Shown: positions 1 to 12,900 of the stretch, piece after piece
How positions within the stretch are numbered: position 1 is the first letter of the stretch
How the letters are laid out: each line of letters starts with the position of its first letter
NCBI GenBank assembly: GCA_025642075.2
Contig: JAODUO010000651.1
Span: forward strand, 90,001-154,000
DNA length: 64,000 nt
DNA from: Ridgeia piscesae
Taxonomy: Eukaryota > Annelida > Polychaeta > Sabellida > Siboglinidae
Direction of reading: 5' to 3'
Position numbers and translations under genes: made by a program
Notes under the pieces: model-generated
Seen by the model: only the letters and a program-made list of their open reading frames with translations
The model's database searches: none
What the model was told of the DNA's origin: nothing

Positions 1-417
1 CTAGAACGGACTATGGATGGTCAGTCAGAACGGACTATGGATGGTCAGTCAGAACATACTATGGATGGTCAATCAGAACGGACTATGGATGGTCAGTCAG
101 AACGGACTATGGATGGTCAGTCTGAGCGGACTATGGATGGTCAACGAGAACGGACTATGGATGGTCAGTCAGAAAGGACTATGGATGGTCAGTCAGAACT
201 AACCATGGATGGTCAGTCAGAGCGGACTATGGATGGTCAATCAGAACTGACTATGGATGGTCAGTCAGAACATACTATATGGGTGGTTAGTCAGAGCGGA
301 CTATAGATGGTCAATCAGATCGGACTATGGATAGTAAGTCAGAAAGGACTACGGATGGTCAGTCAGAACGGATTATGGATGGTCAATCAGAACATAGTAT
401 GGATGGTCAGTCAGAAT
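1..417. repeat. 24-bp minisatellite
   Basis: Tandem array of a 24-bp unit of the form ggatggtcagtcagaacgg plus actat, about 17 copies with point changes, cut by the left window edge. The unit is a multiple of three, so frames stay open (an MDGQSERT-type repeat); nothing suggests this is translated. It directly abuts the PP2C 3'-end fragment that starts at 421. Confidence 0.9.
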
Positions 418-420
418 GGA

Positions 421-571
421 GTCGCCGCTTTCGTAGCGGAAACGGAATCCCGTGAATGTGCCGTGCACCATTGGGATACGTCTGGTCGACGCACGCACAA
501 CCGTAACAGAGATATCGACAAACACGTTGACCCATCACTATTGTAACAGTCGGCTCCATTGACTTTCATTT
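421..571 (-). pseudogene. PP2C 3'-end fragment (last codons plus 3' UTR), duplicated
   Basis: This segment matches 7024-7172 over its whole length with a modest number of differences. The intact copy covers the end of the PP2C final exon and its 3' UTR. Read on the minus strand, the last few codons are recognisable but altered, and the match stops where the GGAC array begins. No catalytic part of the phosphatase is present. It is a truncated duplicate wedged between two tandem arrays. It could alternatively be the far end of a second PP2C copy lying to the left, but no other exon of such a copy is visible here. Confidence 0.65.
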
Positions 572-1189
572 CGGACGGACGGACGGACGGACGGACGGAC
601 GGGCGGACGGACGGACGGACGGACGGACGGACGGACGGACGGACGGACGGACGGACGGACGGACGGACGGACGAGGACGGACGGACGGACGGACGGACGG
701 ACGGACGGACGGACGGACGGACGGGACGGACGGACGGCGGACGGACGGACGGGACGGACGGACGCGAGGCGGGACGGACGGACGGACGGACGGACGGACG
801 GACGGACGGACGGACGGACGGACGGACGGACGGACGGACGGACGGACGGACGGACGGACGGACGGACGGACGGACGGACGGACGGACGGACGGACGGACG
901 GACGGACGGACGGACGGACGGACGGACGGACGGACGGACGGACGGACGGACGGACGGACGGACGGACGGACGGACGGACGGACGGACGGACGGACGGACG
1001 GACGGACGGACGGACGGACGGACGGACGGACGGACGGACGGACGGACGGACGGACGGACGGACGGACGGACGGACGGACGGACGGACGGACGGACGGACG
1101 GACGGACGGACGGACGGACGGACGGAGCGGACGGACGGACGGGACGGACGGACGGACGGACGGACGGACGGACGGACGGACGGACGGAC
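572..1189. repeat. (GGAC)n tetranucleotide array
   Basis: About 150 copies of ggac with a few single-base slips and impure stretches at about 672-775 and 1125-1145. All frames read as RTDG or SVRP repeats, which are artefacts of the period. Nothing supports coding. Confidence 0.97.
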
Positions 1190-1523
1190 AGAGGGATAAC
1201 TATAATTAAACATAACGTTTTTACCCAAATAGGTACAATATTAGTTGAAAAAACTAATATTGTACAAATGTGTGCACTTATAATAATTATCGTTGTACTA
1301 AAAAAAACAATCATAACTTTTACAAACTGGTGGCGGTAGCGCCTACTAAGAGTAAGACAATAATGTCGCTGTCGCACTAGCCACCGTATTGTCACTGTGA
1401 AAAGTAACATGTTCCTTTATGGATGGAGGTTGACGCCATCCACATTAACTATCAAACTATGCTACACAAAAGTAGGAACAAAATCATTGTTTTGGGGGTC
1501 TGAGAACCGCCGGGGCTTCAGCA

Positions 1524-1720
1524 TTACTCCATTCCCGCTGTCTCGCGGCAGATCACGACATCAGACGACGGTGGGTGGCTGTTGAAAATAGCCTTGAAGC
1601 AGTCAACATTGGGAGCGGCCTCTACGGTCTCGGGATGTCCATTCCAATCTGCTCGCCAAGAAGTGGACGCAAAAGTGGTGCCATCTCGCGGCGCCTGTGT
1701 AATCGATCCATCCTTTTTTG
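1524..1720 (-). other. Unidentified open frame, possible exon
   Basis: On the minus strand an open frame of about 64 codons ends at a TAA whose complement is at 1524-1526. Its composition is protein-like (ends ...VVICRETAGME) and the stretch is GC-richer than its surroundings. I recognise no family. It could be the last exon of a gene further right, a transposon relic or chance. Confidence 0.2.
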
Positions 1721-1902
1721 TTTTATTGTACCTGTACTACATTTTGTTCCAAGGAAAAAATTAATGTTGTTTATAACATCGTATCTAAGAAATTACGTTT
1801 ATTATAAACTAAAATATTCATATTATCACGTCATATTTTTGATAACAGTTTAGTTTTATTGTTTATAAAACATTGATCACAAAAATCATAATATAGGCAT
1901 AT

Positions 1903-3770
1903 TTCATGATCTTATTAAGGCTTTTGACACAATAGATCATAACATCTTATTTAACAAAAACTTCAGTGCTATGGTATAAGAGGCATAGCTTGTGAATGGT
2001 TCAAAAGTTACCTTAGCGATAGAGCACAATGTGTTGTATAATAACACCGAATCGGACTGTATGAAGATAACTTGTGGCATTCCCCAGGGATCCATACTAG
2101 GCCCATTACTTGTTATCATATATATAAATGATATCGTAAATGTGTCAAGCATTCTTAAGCCAATACTGTTTGCAGATGATACTAGTTTATTCCATGCACA
2201 CACAAATTTCCACACTCTTATAGAACAAGTTAATATTGAACTTCAAAAACATTGCAATAATATTATGGTTTAATACTAACAAACTAACATTAAATGTTAA
2301 AATATCTAATTTCATAATATTCACACCAAAAGTGAAAAATTATAATACAGACAATGCTGAAATGATAATGAATGGTAACAAAATAAAAATAGTCAAGTTT
2401 ACAACATTTCTAGGAATACAAATAGATGAACATTTGAGCTGGACAATCCATATTAATAATTTATCCCCAAAAATTGCACGGAATGTGGGAATGCTTAATA
2501 AATTAAAATATTTTCTCCCATTGTACACCATGAAGACTTTATACTATTCATTAATATTATCTCAGCTGCCATATTGTGTCCTGCTGTAGTCAAATACATA
2601 CACAACTCATTTAAATAAAAATAAAGATACTACAGAAGAGAGCAATAAGGATAATTACGAAATCACAATATACATCACATACAGACCCTTTATTTTCAAA
2701 ATTAAAACTGTTAAAGTTAAGTGATCTATATAAACATCAATTAGGGATTTATATGTATAAATCCATTAATGGTCAACTCCCAGGTAACTTGACTTCTATG
2801 CTTAAGCGAACAGAAAATATTCATAACCACAATCTTAAAAATGTTAATGGGTATTACATTCAAAACAAGAACAAACAACAGAAAGTTTGCAATAAATTAT
2901 TCTGGTCCAGTCTTCTGGAATACACTACCTCAACAGCTAAGGAAGCTTAGAACAATAAAACAATGTTTAAAAGTAAGCTAAAGGAGTTATTACTGATGGG
3001 ATATGTAACTTAGACATGTTATAAGAATGATTGTACATGTACCATAGTTAACTTAGGCATTTATAAGGATTTTGTACCATAGTTAATTTAGGCATTTATA
3101 AGGATTATGTACCATAGTTATAGTATTCTTTTATTATTTATCAGTATTTTTTTTTTAGACTTATTTAAGTATTTAGCATCATTCATGATACTGATGATGT
3201 GATAGTAGTAATATTAGTAGTAGTAGTGTTCTAGTGGTAGGTAATGTTATACTATTTTCATTGTTATTGTAATTTACTCGTAATAATATTTTATTAGGAA
3301 TACTTTTTGGGTTCACAAACTTCACATATGATTCTGCTGATTAGAATAATTAGAATATGTGAATTTAGGCCATTAATTCTATAAAACAGGTGTACACTAA
3401 AATTGTACATTTTAACTCTGAAACAGATTTATTATATGTAGTTAACATTTTCTGAAAATTTCCTTGATATTGTATGTATGTGTATGGGTGCAGGTATGTG
3501 TACCGTAGTTGTAGTGTTCTGTTATTATTTATTAGTATTTTTTAGACTTATTTAAGTATTTAGCATCATTCATGATACTGATGATATATTTAGTTTACTT
3601 TTATAATAATTAATATGTCCATAAAGTATCATGTTCTGGTGGTATAAGCCCTCAGTGGTTTCTAGAGGATCTCCACGGTTACATTTGATACTCGTGTATG
3701 TTTGTGCAATTGTTTGTATGTTTGTGACCGAAATAAAGTTCAATTCAATTCACATTTGTGATTTGTTATC
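1903..3770 (+). mobile_element. Decayed non-LTR retrotransposon (CR1/jockey-like LINE), 5'-truncated
   Basis: Reverse-transcriptase blocks lie in order across shifting frames. DLIKAFDTIDHN is near 1905. A WFKSYLSDR block is near 1995. CGIPQGSILGPLL is near 2073. The catalytic-block remnant FADDTSLF is near 2170. A FLGIQIDEHLSW block is near 2410, and a C-terminal tail block (YKHQLGIYMYKSINGQLP) is near 2730. Frameshifts near 1975 and 2265 and stops after 2587 and 2950 show it is dead. No endonuclease domain is seen, so it is 5'-truncated. The AT-rich 3' region ends with aataaag followed by attcaattc-type repeats near 3735-3755. Confidence 0.85.
3032..3590. repeat. Direct repeats inside the LINE 3' region
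   Basis: A unit of about 37 bp starting gtaccatagttaa occurs three times in 3032-3120. A block of about 90 bp (tatttaagtatttagcatc core) at 3112-3200 recurs at 3497-3590, about 385 bp further on. Confidence 0.75.
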
Positions 3771-4388
3771 CTCTTATAGTTATGATATCTATGCCTCTGC
3801 CTACTTGCATCAGTTCCTTAACACATTTATTTGCATGTATTTACACTGTATACAATTTTGCTGAATAAAGTCAAATCAAAACAACTCCAGATTGGCAGGT
3901 TTATATATATTTTATTTCTCAAACTATTTACAAAGAAACACCTGCAACACGATGTCGACTGCTGCTTGCTTCAGTTGGTGTCGCCAATACTTCTGTGGCC
4001 AGATTTCATGCAGCAAATGACAATGAAACTTCCAGAGCCAAAATCCCAAAAAATTCTGCATACCTCTACCTTTATTGTTCACAGAAGACATTTCCGCTTT
4101 GGTTATTTCCCAAAAATAATACAATTATGAGCAAATGCAATTTTTTTTGTATTTGGGATCTCATGCTTGTGGGAGTTCATTGCAGTTGTCTTCCTATCAT
4201 TTGATGAGAATTGTTCAATTTTTGTAGGGTGCATTTTAAGGGATGCATACCAGATCCAGTCAGTGGGCTCAGAATTTCTTCAGGCAGCCAACACTGATCT
4301 GTGTATAGGTCTAACATTGAGAAATGCCCAATTCACAACAGGAAGTATCATACTGGAACTTACAGAGGCAGAAGTATCATATCCCAGA
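3771..4388. other. No gene recognised
   Basis: AT-rich sequence with short unremarkable frames on both strands. A second aataaag signal lies near 3864. Nothing else identified. Confidence 0.5.
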
Positions 4389-4781
4389 CTAAATCAAGTA
4401 TTTATTTAGGATAAGCCAATCATAGAACCCATGTTCACCAAAACGTCCTCTATACAGCCTGGTTCTCCATGTCATGGCTTCATTCACTGTGACAGCATGA
4501 GCACTAAAGACAAACACACCGGACCGCTTCCTTCGTCTGCATCCGCTTTCTGCTAACATAATCCGCCAATTCAAAGCATCAGGGCATGCATTTTTCTGCA
4601 CACATTGTTTTGGGAACAAATAAGAAGGAACATACAATGGACGATATATTGGTGGAAGCAGACAGGTATATTTTTGCTTCAGTGTTCGGCCACACGTGAC
4701 TGTCAAGTCATGCGTGACCAAGACGGTTCTGTGCTGGATATAGATCTGAACTGGAGCTAGGAGGATGGTCTCCTCAACCAC
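4389..4781 (-). CDS. Hypothetical protein, possible terminal exon
   Basis: Minus-strand frame of about 130 codons ending at 4389. The first residue of the frame as called is a GTG, and a plausible 3' splice site (ttgtgtag) lies just upstream on the minus strand near 4790, so this may be an internal or last exon. The product is basic and contains four to five cysteines, a run CRRRKRSG and an aromatic-rich C-terminus. I do not recognise the family. A partner frame lies upstream at 4957-5253 on the same strand. It could be one two-exon gene, a transposon fragment, or a long chance frame. No function is proposed. Confidence 0.3.
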   Translation of the reverse strand: MVEETILLAPVQIYIQHRTVLVTHDLTVTCGRTLKQKYTCLLPPIYRPLYVPSYLFPKQCVQKNACPDALNWRIMLAESGCRRRKRSGVFVFSAHAVTVNEAMTWRTRLYRGRFGEHGFYDWLILNKYLI

Positions 4782-4956
4782 TGCACTGGCTACACAAAAT
4801 ATACAAATAGCTTAACTAAGATACATATTATTATCCCATAAACACATATTCAAGCGACGAATGGCCAGCTATTTCACATGCCCGAATTCTAAGTATAAAA
4901 ATACTATCAGGCATTCCCACGAACATCCCATTGTTCAGCTAAGCTTGGCGATTGGT

Positions 4957-5253
4957 CTACGTTGTTGCCGATCCACAGAAATCTCTGGATCTGTGTTGGC
5001 CACAAAAACACTCGACATGCGGTAAAACTATGTACAAGTCGTTGTGTCTTATGTGGTCACCTTCCACAGTGCCACTGACTTTGACCACCACGTGTCGTGT
5101 ACGTATCTCAGCAGTTACTTGGGGCTTGGACCTGTCTATCAGGCCATCTTCTTGCACTGTGTGCTTATTCAAGATCTGCTCAACACATTTAATGTGGGTC
5201 AGTTTAACACTCAATCTGTATATTTTAGAACCATTTGTGTAGGAAAGTAACAT
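4957..5253 (-). CDS. Hypothetical protein, possible first exon
   Basis: Minus-strand frame of 98 codons that begins with a true ATG (complement of 5251-5253) and stays open to a TAG at its end. A GTAGAC that could serve as donor coincides with that stop, and an acceptor-like tgtgtag lies about 170 nt downstream ahead of the frame at 4389-4781. The join phase could not be settled. Composition looks like protein (HVECFCGQH, EIRTRHVVVKV). I see no signal peptide or membrane segment. The family is unrecognised. The opposite strand is open over the same interval but looks less protein-like. Confidence 0.3.
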   Translation of the reverse strand: MLLSYTNGSKIYRLSVKLTHIKCVEQILNKHTVQEDGLIDRSKPQVTAEIRTRHVVVKVSGTVEGDHIRHNDLYIVLPHVECFCGQHRSRDFCGSATT

Positions 5254-7023
5254 ACATTACAGTACACGGGACCATTTCACTAACACAATAATTAACTCAC
5301 AAGGAAAATCTATCACTGTTAAATTGAGGGAGTATTTTCAAAATGCATGGAAAGTGACACCAAGAAAACTATTTATGTGACACAGGCGAAAGCGTCGCGC
5401 ATCCAGGTGTTTCGGTAAACGTTGCAGGAGCAAAATCAATTTTAAGATAGTCGATCAAATTGTTTAGTGCACGTATATTATTTTTTACAATACACTTGCG
5501 TTAGCAATAATGGCCCTTAGGGAGATAAAATGTAATAAATAATGTTTATTATTATTAGTGAAATGGTCTCCAGTTTTTTGTTGCCTCATGCCACAGTTAT
5601 GATTTCTACCAACAACTCTCTAGTCCGATTATTCACAAATGTCTTGGTTGGTTTCATTATTGCAAATCCATGCCAGCCATGCACTTGGTGCTGTTTTTTG
5701 CTGCATTTAACTTGAGGCAAAAATACAGATAAAATAGCTCTATACCAGAAACACAAACTAGATGGTTTGTACTGACTTCAGGCAGAACCATCTGATTAGT
5801 GACTAAGAGAGATCAAATGTGGATTCTCAGTCTAGTGGTAAACCAAACATTTCGTTCAAAGAGAAATACGACTAGAAACTCCAATCAGGTGCAAATGTGA
5901 TAAGAGTTTCTGATGGTATACACACACACATATATATATATATTATATATATATAATATATATATATATATATGTGTGTGTATTCTGTAAAGGCAGTCTA
6001 GGAAAAAGCACATACAAACTGTATCCTTTCATTGCACAGCAAAACACAACCTTCACTCGGATAGAGACAAAAATATTTCCTACCATCTCTAGAGCTGCCT
6101 GCTAGAACAGAAGTTATGGTATGTGACCTGGCACCTTCCCAACTCATGCAATCACTGCAAACATGTGACACGTTCCTAATGTATATGATCACTCTCAAGA
6201 AGCAGAACAGGTATAACAACAAAGTGAGTAAGTAACACACATCAATTCGATTAGCAATACACACCAAAATTGTTCAAAATCATTCTATGGTAAACGGGCC
6301 GTTTGGACGGCTATGGACACCTGCTAGCAAACGTCAATTACGACGAGGGTTGGCAGGCAAGTATACATTCATCCACCGCGCTGCTTCCCATTTGCCAGTT
6401 TCATGTATTTGGCCACATGCGTTCTCTCTATAATGTACACATTAGCTCATAACCGAACAATCAACTATGTATTTATATATGTATAATTATATACACAAAA
6501 TATTCACAATCTTCCACCGTGCCTCAGTCGGTTACTACCAACCGAATAACAAAACAACCGATGCCGCACTGGTGGTGATAACAAGTATGTGACATTGACC
6601 CAACCAGAAAGATGGCCAGTCTTATTCGAGTCATGCAAAGTTACGTTTCTGGCGTAACACCAACAGTGTCTGCAGTGAATTTGATGCCAAATAATACTCT
6701 GTACAACTTCAAGTACAGCAATCAACTGACGAGGCCTTGCTGTATGGAAACCGATAATGACTAACCCGTATTTACACAGATTCTGCAAATTTGTTAATCA
6801 GTCATCCCGTGACGTTAACACACCGAAATCAAACCTGAAACGTCAGTGAAATGACGTACATCTGTCACAGGAAAGAAGTTGATACAGTGCAGTGTGAAAC
6901 ACTCAACAGAAATCTGACGCAACAGAAACTGCCGCACAGCTTTCATTGCGAACAGAAACGCTTCGTAATGTAAAAGAAAAGGGCAACGCAAACACCGATC
7001 AACACGTGATTATGGACAATGTA
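5254..7023. other. Intergenic stretch, no gene recognised
   Basis: Apart from the TA/CA palindrome near 5917-5985 I find no coding or mobile-element signal. The part next to 7023 should include the PP2C 3' UTR (minus strand), but I could not identify a convincing polyadenylation signal. Confidence 0.5.
5917..5985. repeat. CA-TA-TG microsatellite forming a large palindrome
   Basis: acacacacac runs into about 20 bp of TA, then ttatatatatataa, then TA again and tgtgtgtgtg. The two halves are reverse complements, so the stretch can fold into one long hairpin. Confidence 0.85.
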
Positions 7024-7140
7024 GTCGCCGCTTTCGTAGCGGAAATGGAATCCCGTGAATGTGCCGTGTACCATTGGGATACGTCTGGTCGACGCACGCA
7101 CAACCGACACAGAGATATCAACAAACATGTTGACGCGTCA

Positions 7141-7359
7141 CTACTCTAACGACGACTCCATTGACTCTCCTTCAGTGTCTGATTGTTGCGATGTTGGCAT
7201 GAGGTGTGCGTGAGAACACGGCCGGGAGCACATGTTGGCGAGGTTCTCGTATGTGTTGGCGTGCAGGAAGCAGACGAGGACCACCGTCATGTTGTCACAG
7301 CCGAGGCCTCCCATCTGACAGTCGGGTGCCAGGCATCGCATCATCAGCTCCTCACAGAT
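7141..7359 (-). CDS. PP2C exon 9 (terminal)
   Basis: 219 nt, phase 0 in, ends with TAG at 7141-7143. Encodes residues 256-327: [18 protein letters not shown], the metal-site GCDNMT and a Ser/Glu-rich tail. The acceptor gtgacag is at 7360 onward. A 24-bp minisatellite begins about 20 bp upstream of this acceptor. Confidence 0.93.
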   Translation of the reverse strand: MCEELMMRCLAPDCQMGGLGCDNMTVVLVCFLHANTYENLANMCSRPCSHAHLMPTSQQSDTEGESMESSLE

Positions 7360-9838
7360 CTGTCACCAACGCGGCGTGACACAGTCAGCATGAGTGACAA
7401 CAAGGTACGTGGAACAAGTGACAATATGGCACGTGGAACAAGTGACAACATGGCACGTGGAACAAGTGACAACATGGTACGTGTAACGAGTGACAATATG
7501 GCACGTGGAACGAGTGACAACATGGCACGTGGAACAAGTGACAACATGGTACGTGTAACGAGTGACAACATGATACGTGGAACGAGTGACAACATGGTAC
7601 GTGGAACGGGTGACAACATGGCACGTGGAACGAGTGTCGACATGATACATGGAACGAATGACAACATGGTACATGGAACGAGTGACAACATGGTACGTGG
7701 AACGAGTGACAACATGGTACACAGGATGAATGACAACATGGTACATAGAATGAGTGACAACATGGTACACAGAATGAGTGACAACATGGTACATAGAATG
7801 AGTGACAACATGGTACACAGAATGAGTGACAACATGGTACACAGAATGAGTGATAATGTGGTTCATACAATGCGTGACAACACGAATGACGAGGTACATA
7901 TAATGCTATTGGCATATGTAAAAAACACGTGTGTGGTGAGTACTTTTTTAAACAATCATTCTAGCTGTTGCTGCTCCCCTTAAAATATCCCAGAAGTATA
8001 AAAATGCACGCTGTATCAGCACATTGCTTATACTCACTATAAATGAAATAAATACAAGCAATATTAATTATAACTTATAATTAACAGTCCTCTGACCTAC
8101 TCATTCATTTGTGCAACAAACCAACACCACAGGAGTCAGATAGTTATCACACGTACAGTTTCTGGCTCTATCTTCTGTGCGATTCGTCCACGGACAAAGT
8201 CGACCACCTCCTGATTCGAGAGGACGTCCCAAATACCATCGCATGCTAAGATGAGGAACTCGTGGTCGGCCGTCAAGTCCCTCACAACAACATCTGGCTG
8301 GGCTGTCACATGCACACAACAGTTGTCAACATGCACTTCAATATGTCACTCAACAAGCATCATCATCTCAAATAGATACCCAAGTCACGGATGGTAAATC
8401 TCACCTGGTAATTATGGCCTACACCGACTGAATGGCATTTTGATACTAATTTACGCACATTTTTATCCGGTTAACAACATAAATAAAAAGTTAAGTATTT
8501 AATTTACCATGATGATTTATTATTTGTTATCCATTGATGTTTACACAACATTTTATCTTATATTTATTTTATATTAAAATCTGTAAAATGATTCCCTATT
8601 TTATATTGTAGCTTTATGTAAAGTGCTATGGACACTACGGTTATGTGTGCTATATAAAATAAACACTATTATTAATTATTTGCCGAATTTACTGCTCTTC
8701 AATTAGTGGATTGCATGTGGGAACCTACCAACGACAATTATATTTTCGACAGGGTATGTCTACACCCGTACTAACATAAACAGTTCCAACAGAGGTTGTT
8801 TACCTATCAAATGTTTTGTTTACAATTTGAAAAAGTTGTGGGGCAACATTAATATTAAGAACAATGTATCAGGCTTATGAAAAGCAAAATTTGGCAGGCA
8901 CTAAACCATCAGTATATCTATCTAATGTTACGAATATTACTGAACATAATAAAATGTCAAACACACAACCTAAATGTGATAATATTAGTGTATTAGAGAA
9001 AGATGGAATAGAGAGGTCAAATCTTTCCAGAGAATGCATGGTTCAATCAATCATCAATTAATTTCACTAATCAGTTTGTATATACAACAGTTCAGCTAAC
9101 AAAATTAAAATATAGAAAGTATCAGAAGTCCACCGGAGGTATTAAATGTAGAGTTTTGAATGTGTTACATAATGTTAAGTTCTTATGACACCAGCATATA
9201 TGTTGAAAGTGTACTGTAGGCTACACTGTGTTTAGTTACTTTATTCGGCTCACAACGACCTGTTCAAATGATAAACATCCAATTTAAAAATCAAGCTTAA
9301 GTGGTAATAATGCCACGGTGAGCCGGTTTACCACAATACCCTTTGGTGTTAACTGTTCTGCAATACCTTTTGATGCTTTCTAGACAACCGACTTGCTGTT
9401 ACAAATGACTTCACAGAGTAATTCCTTGTAGAGGGCGAGACGCCTACTTTTTCTTTAAGACATGCGCAAGAAGTCCACAGGAGACAATAAATTTTTTATA
9501 TAGGTCTTAAAACAACGCACTCCTCATGCACTGATGACACAATGTTCGTCCACACTGTGTCCCTTCTATAACAGCACATGTCCGGACACAGAGTCACTCT
9601 CAACAACAGCTAGTTTAGAATGATTGACACTACCCTGGTGGCGCCCTTACCTGTGACAATTTGTTCTTCTGGTTTCTTTGTGTCGTTTTTCTTAAATACA
9701 AAGTCTCCTAATGCCCTTGACAATGCCAAATTGCCTGTGAGAACAGAATGGGAAAATAATAATAAGATACTGAATAGAAACTTAGAATTACAGGCTTCCT
9801 ATATATTGATTTTGCAAAAACCGTTACTATACCAAACA

Positions 9839-9901
<63 letters not shown>

Positions 9902-12900
9902 TGTATATCACACACTCATAACTACAGTCATATATAATGAACTCAAACAGTGTTAGACAAGATGTTTAACTTTATGGAGGTAAAATAACACGATTTACAT
10001 AAATGTATTGTCACTCAAAATACAAAATTCTTGATTGTATGTATGAATACTTCAGGAAACTGTCTTCTATTTCCACTTGTACATAGCATCTATGGGATGA
10101 CTAGCATTTCTGTTAGTACTAAACATTAAGAATAAAATGGATACTGTACCATTGACCCTGTTGAACTCCACCCATCCCCCCGCAGCTATGATTCTCTTCG
10201 TCTCAGCCTCATTCGAAGGCTTGTGATCAAACGACAGTTGTTGTACCTCACCCTTTACACTGGCGATTACTCGTGAATCACCGACATTGCCCTGCAAAAT
10301 GCACAAAATGCCCCTGTAATGTCAAAGTTTAAAAGAGCCGGCAAGTTTGTTTCAGCAAACTATTGAATCACACTGACTCAGAAATACATTCAACACAACA
10401 TGTTCCAGCAACTCATGGAGAAAATACCATTTGCTTATAGGTAGCATAGCAAGTTTTGATTTATGTTGTCCATCAGACTCATTGTCTGTTGGTCTTAATA
10501 TATTTTAAACAGGTTCCCACTAGCTGTGTTTAGTGGGCAGACAGTTTATTTTGTGCATTTACTCTCTTCTGTAAGAATAAATAAAAGTATAAAAAGTATG
10601 GACAACTTACACAGGTCTCAATCAGAAGCCAAGTTAAAATTAATGGATATACATACATAAAAGAAAAATAGAATTAATACATTTTTATGGTTAAACGGTT
10701 ATGGAGCAATACTTCATTGAAAGTCTTCACGCAAACTCAAACAGACCACCTTCAAGTGTGTTTGAATTTACATCCAACTTGTAGTATTTCAGGAAAAATC
10801 TGATGATGTCTGTGACAAATTATTATAATTAAGCTCTTAAATTCCAATACACAGCACAGAAAAAACAAAACTCTCAGTGTAAAAATTAGTACTAATCTTC
10901 CCCGAAATAAAATAACACACTTACACAATATATCTTTGAATTCTTGATAAGGACTATCACTGCAGTCGTTCCTGCTAATTCCTCCTTCATACTGTCATCT
11001 GCAATCGACACATTCACCGGATATAAACATTCCTTATTACTATGTTGTTTTATAACAAAACAGTTATTTAATTTTCTGTGAGTCTGTCCTATTGGACAGG
11101 GCTTTGGATGAACTGTGGGGGTGCTAGTCTGAAGCAAAAATCCTAAATATTACAAGTGACTCTCAACAGAATATACTTACTGAGAGTCACAACATATCCA
11201 CCCTTTTGGGTACGTCTTCGGGGGGTAGGTGTATGGTTATAGAACAGAAGGGAGAGGTGGAAGGTATATTATAACCAACTGTGGAAAAACAAACCACGGC
11301 AGCTGCTTTCTTTATGATATCATTTACATTTTAAAATCATTCCTACTGACTACTCATTTTTACTTCTGCTGTCACCAGTTACAACATGCCAATAATCAGG
11401 GCTTTACGCAGGATACATTTTTGTCAGTCACCCTTTTTTTGGTGGCCACATAGATGTTAACTCATATACCGGGTTCACACAAGCCTGTTGAGATGTGTTT
11501 AATGATCTGAAATAAACCACACACACGTTTGACATTCATTTACACCCATTTTCAAGGCATATCTATGACGTTTTTCTGCTACTTAATTTTTTACCGGTCC
11601 ACCTGCCGTCCAGTGACACTTCTGCCCGTTTTACCATCCAAATGAGGGTTGAACAGGTCTCTCCTTAAAGCTATGCCGATAATACCACAACATTGCCCCT
11701 CTGTGAGGAATCGTAATAGAAAAATGTGTCAAAGGTAACCAAGTACAAAGAAGAATATCTTTATGATTTTTGCAGGGATTCGGTGCATATTTCACTAAAA
11801 AGATGCTTATGGGCTAATGAGTGGTGTGACGAACATCTGCATCCTGCTGTGATGATAGTTAGTAAACAAAATTGTTAGATGCTAGAGTAAACAAGAAAGT
11901 GAAATAACAATGTTACGTCACGAACGTCAACATATATGTTGTTATGAAAATGTGTGTACATACAAAGTGTTAGCATGAAAATGGTTAGCATAACGATAAG
12001 TAGTCATTTAGTTGAAACCTGTTGGCAACACCAAAAAAGTCATGGCAAAGTGCTTCCGTACAAACAGAAGACCATTTGTCGTTGCCAGACATAGTGTAAA
12101 CGTGGAGTTCATCGAAAAACAAGAACATTTCCAAATGTACACACAAACTTCGGTAGAAATGCGTTACCTATTTCATTATAACAACAAATACATATGGGAG
12201 CTTTACTAATTTCTTCTTCAGAGTCACGCTCAACCATTTCAGATGAGACGGAGTTAACGTGAGTAAATTCTACAATAAAATATGGTTGCCATGGTCACCA
12301 CGGAAACATAACATTCAAAATTGGTCAATGTAAAGGGAATTTTTTTTAATAAAGTTATAACGGAAAAGATGTTTTTGTTTCCACTTGTGTCAGTGACGAA
12401 TAAGCTAAACTCTGAGCTGCATCAACTTTCATTATATACATTGAGACACTAACCATGGATTCAGTTTGAACATATCGCTCATCTTCTGCGCTTACAAATT
12501 AAATAAACTAACAAAATCATGCTCTCATATCAATGTATGCGTTTGCTTTCCAATGCTGTAAACCCTTGTTGTCTGCTGTTACGCCATTTTGAATTATCCA
12601 TACAATAGCACTGCACTAAGTTCACGTAACTCGATAAATGTCCAGTACAAAGCAGAGCACAGCAGACTTTACAGCAATTCAGCAAACCCACAGAAATGTA
12701 CAAAGACATCAAATTTCTACTGGGTACACTTGGGAAATGTTGGTTTCTTGAACAACTCCACCAGACCTGGCTTTAATTCTTAATTGAACTGGAATTGAAT
12801 TGATAAAACATGTGAAATTGAATAAAATCAAAACATAATTCAACTGACAATAAACTGGAGCTGAATCCTGCACGGATGAATTTATCAAAACAGGAAGTCT

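Noticed and set aside
538..1410. Long open frames of SVRP and RTDG repeats through the GGAC array
   Set aside because: All frames of a tetranucleotide repeat with few slips stay open. No coding signal outside the repeat apart from the PP2C 3'-end fragment.
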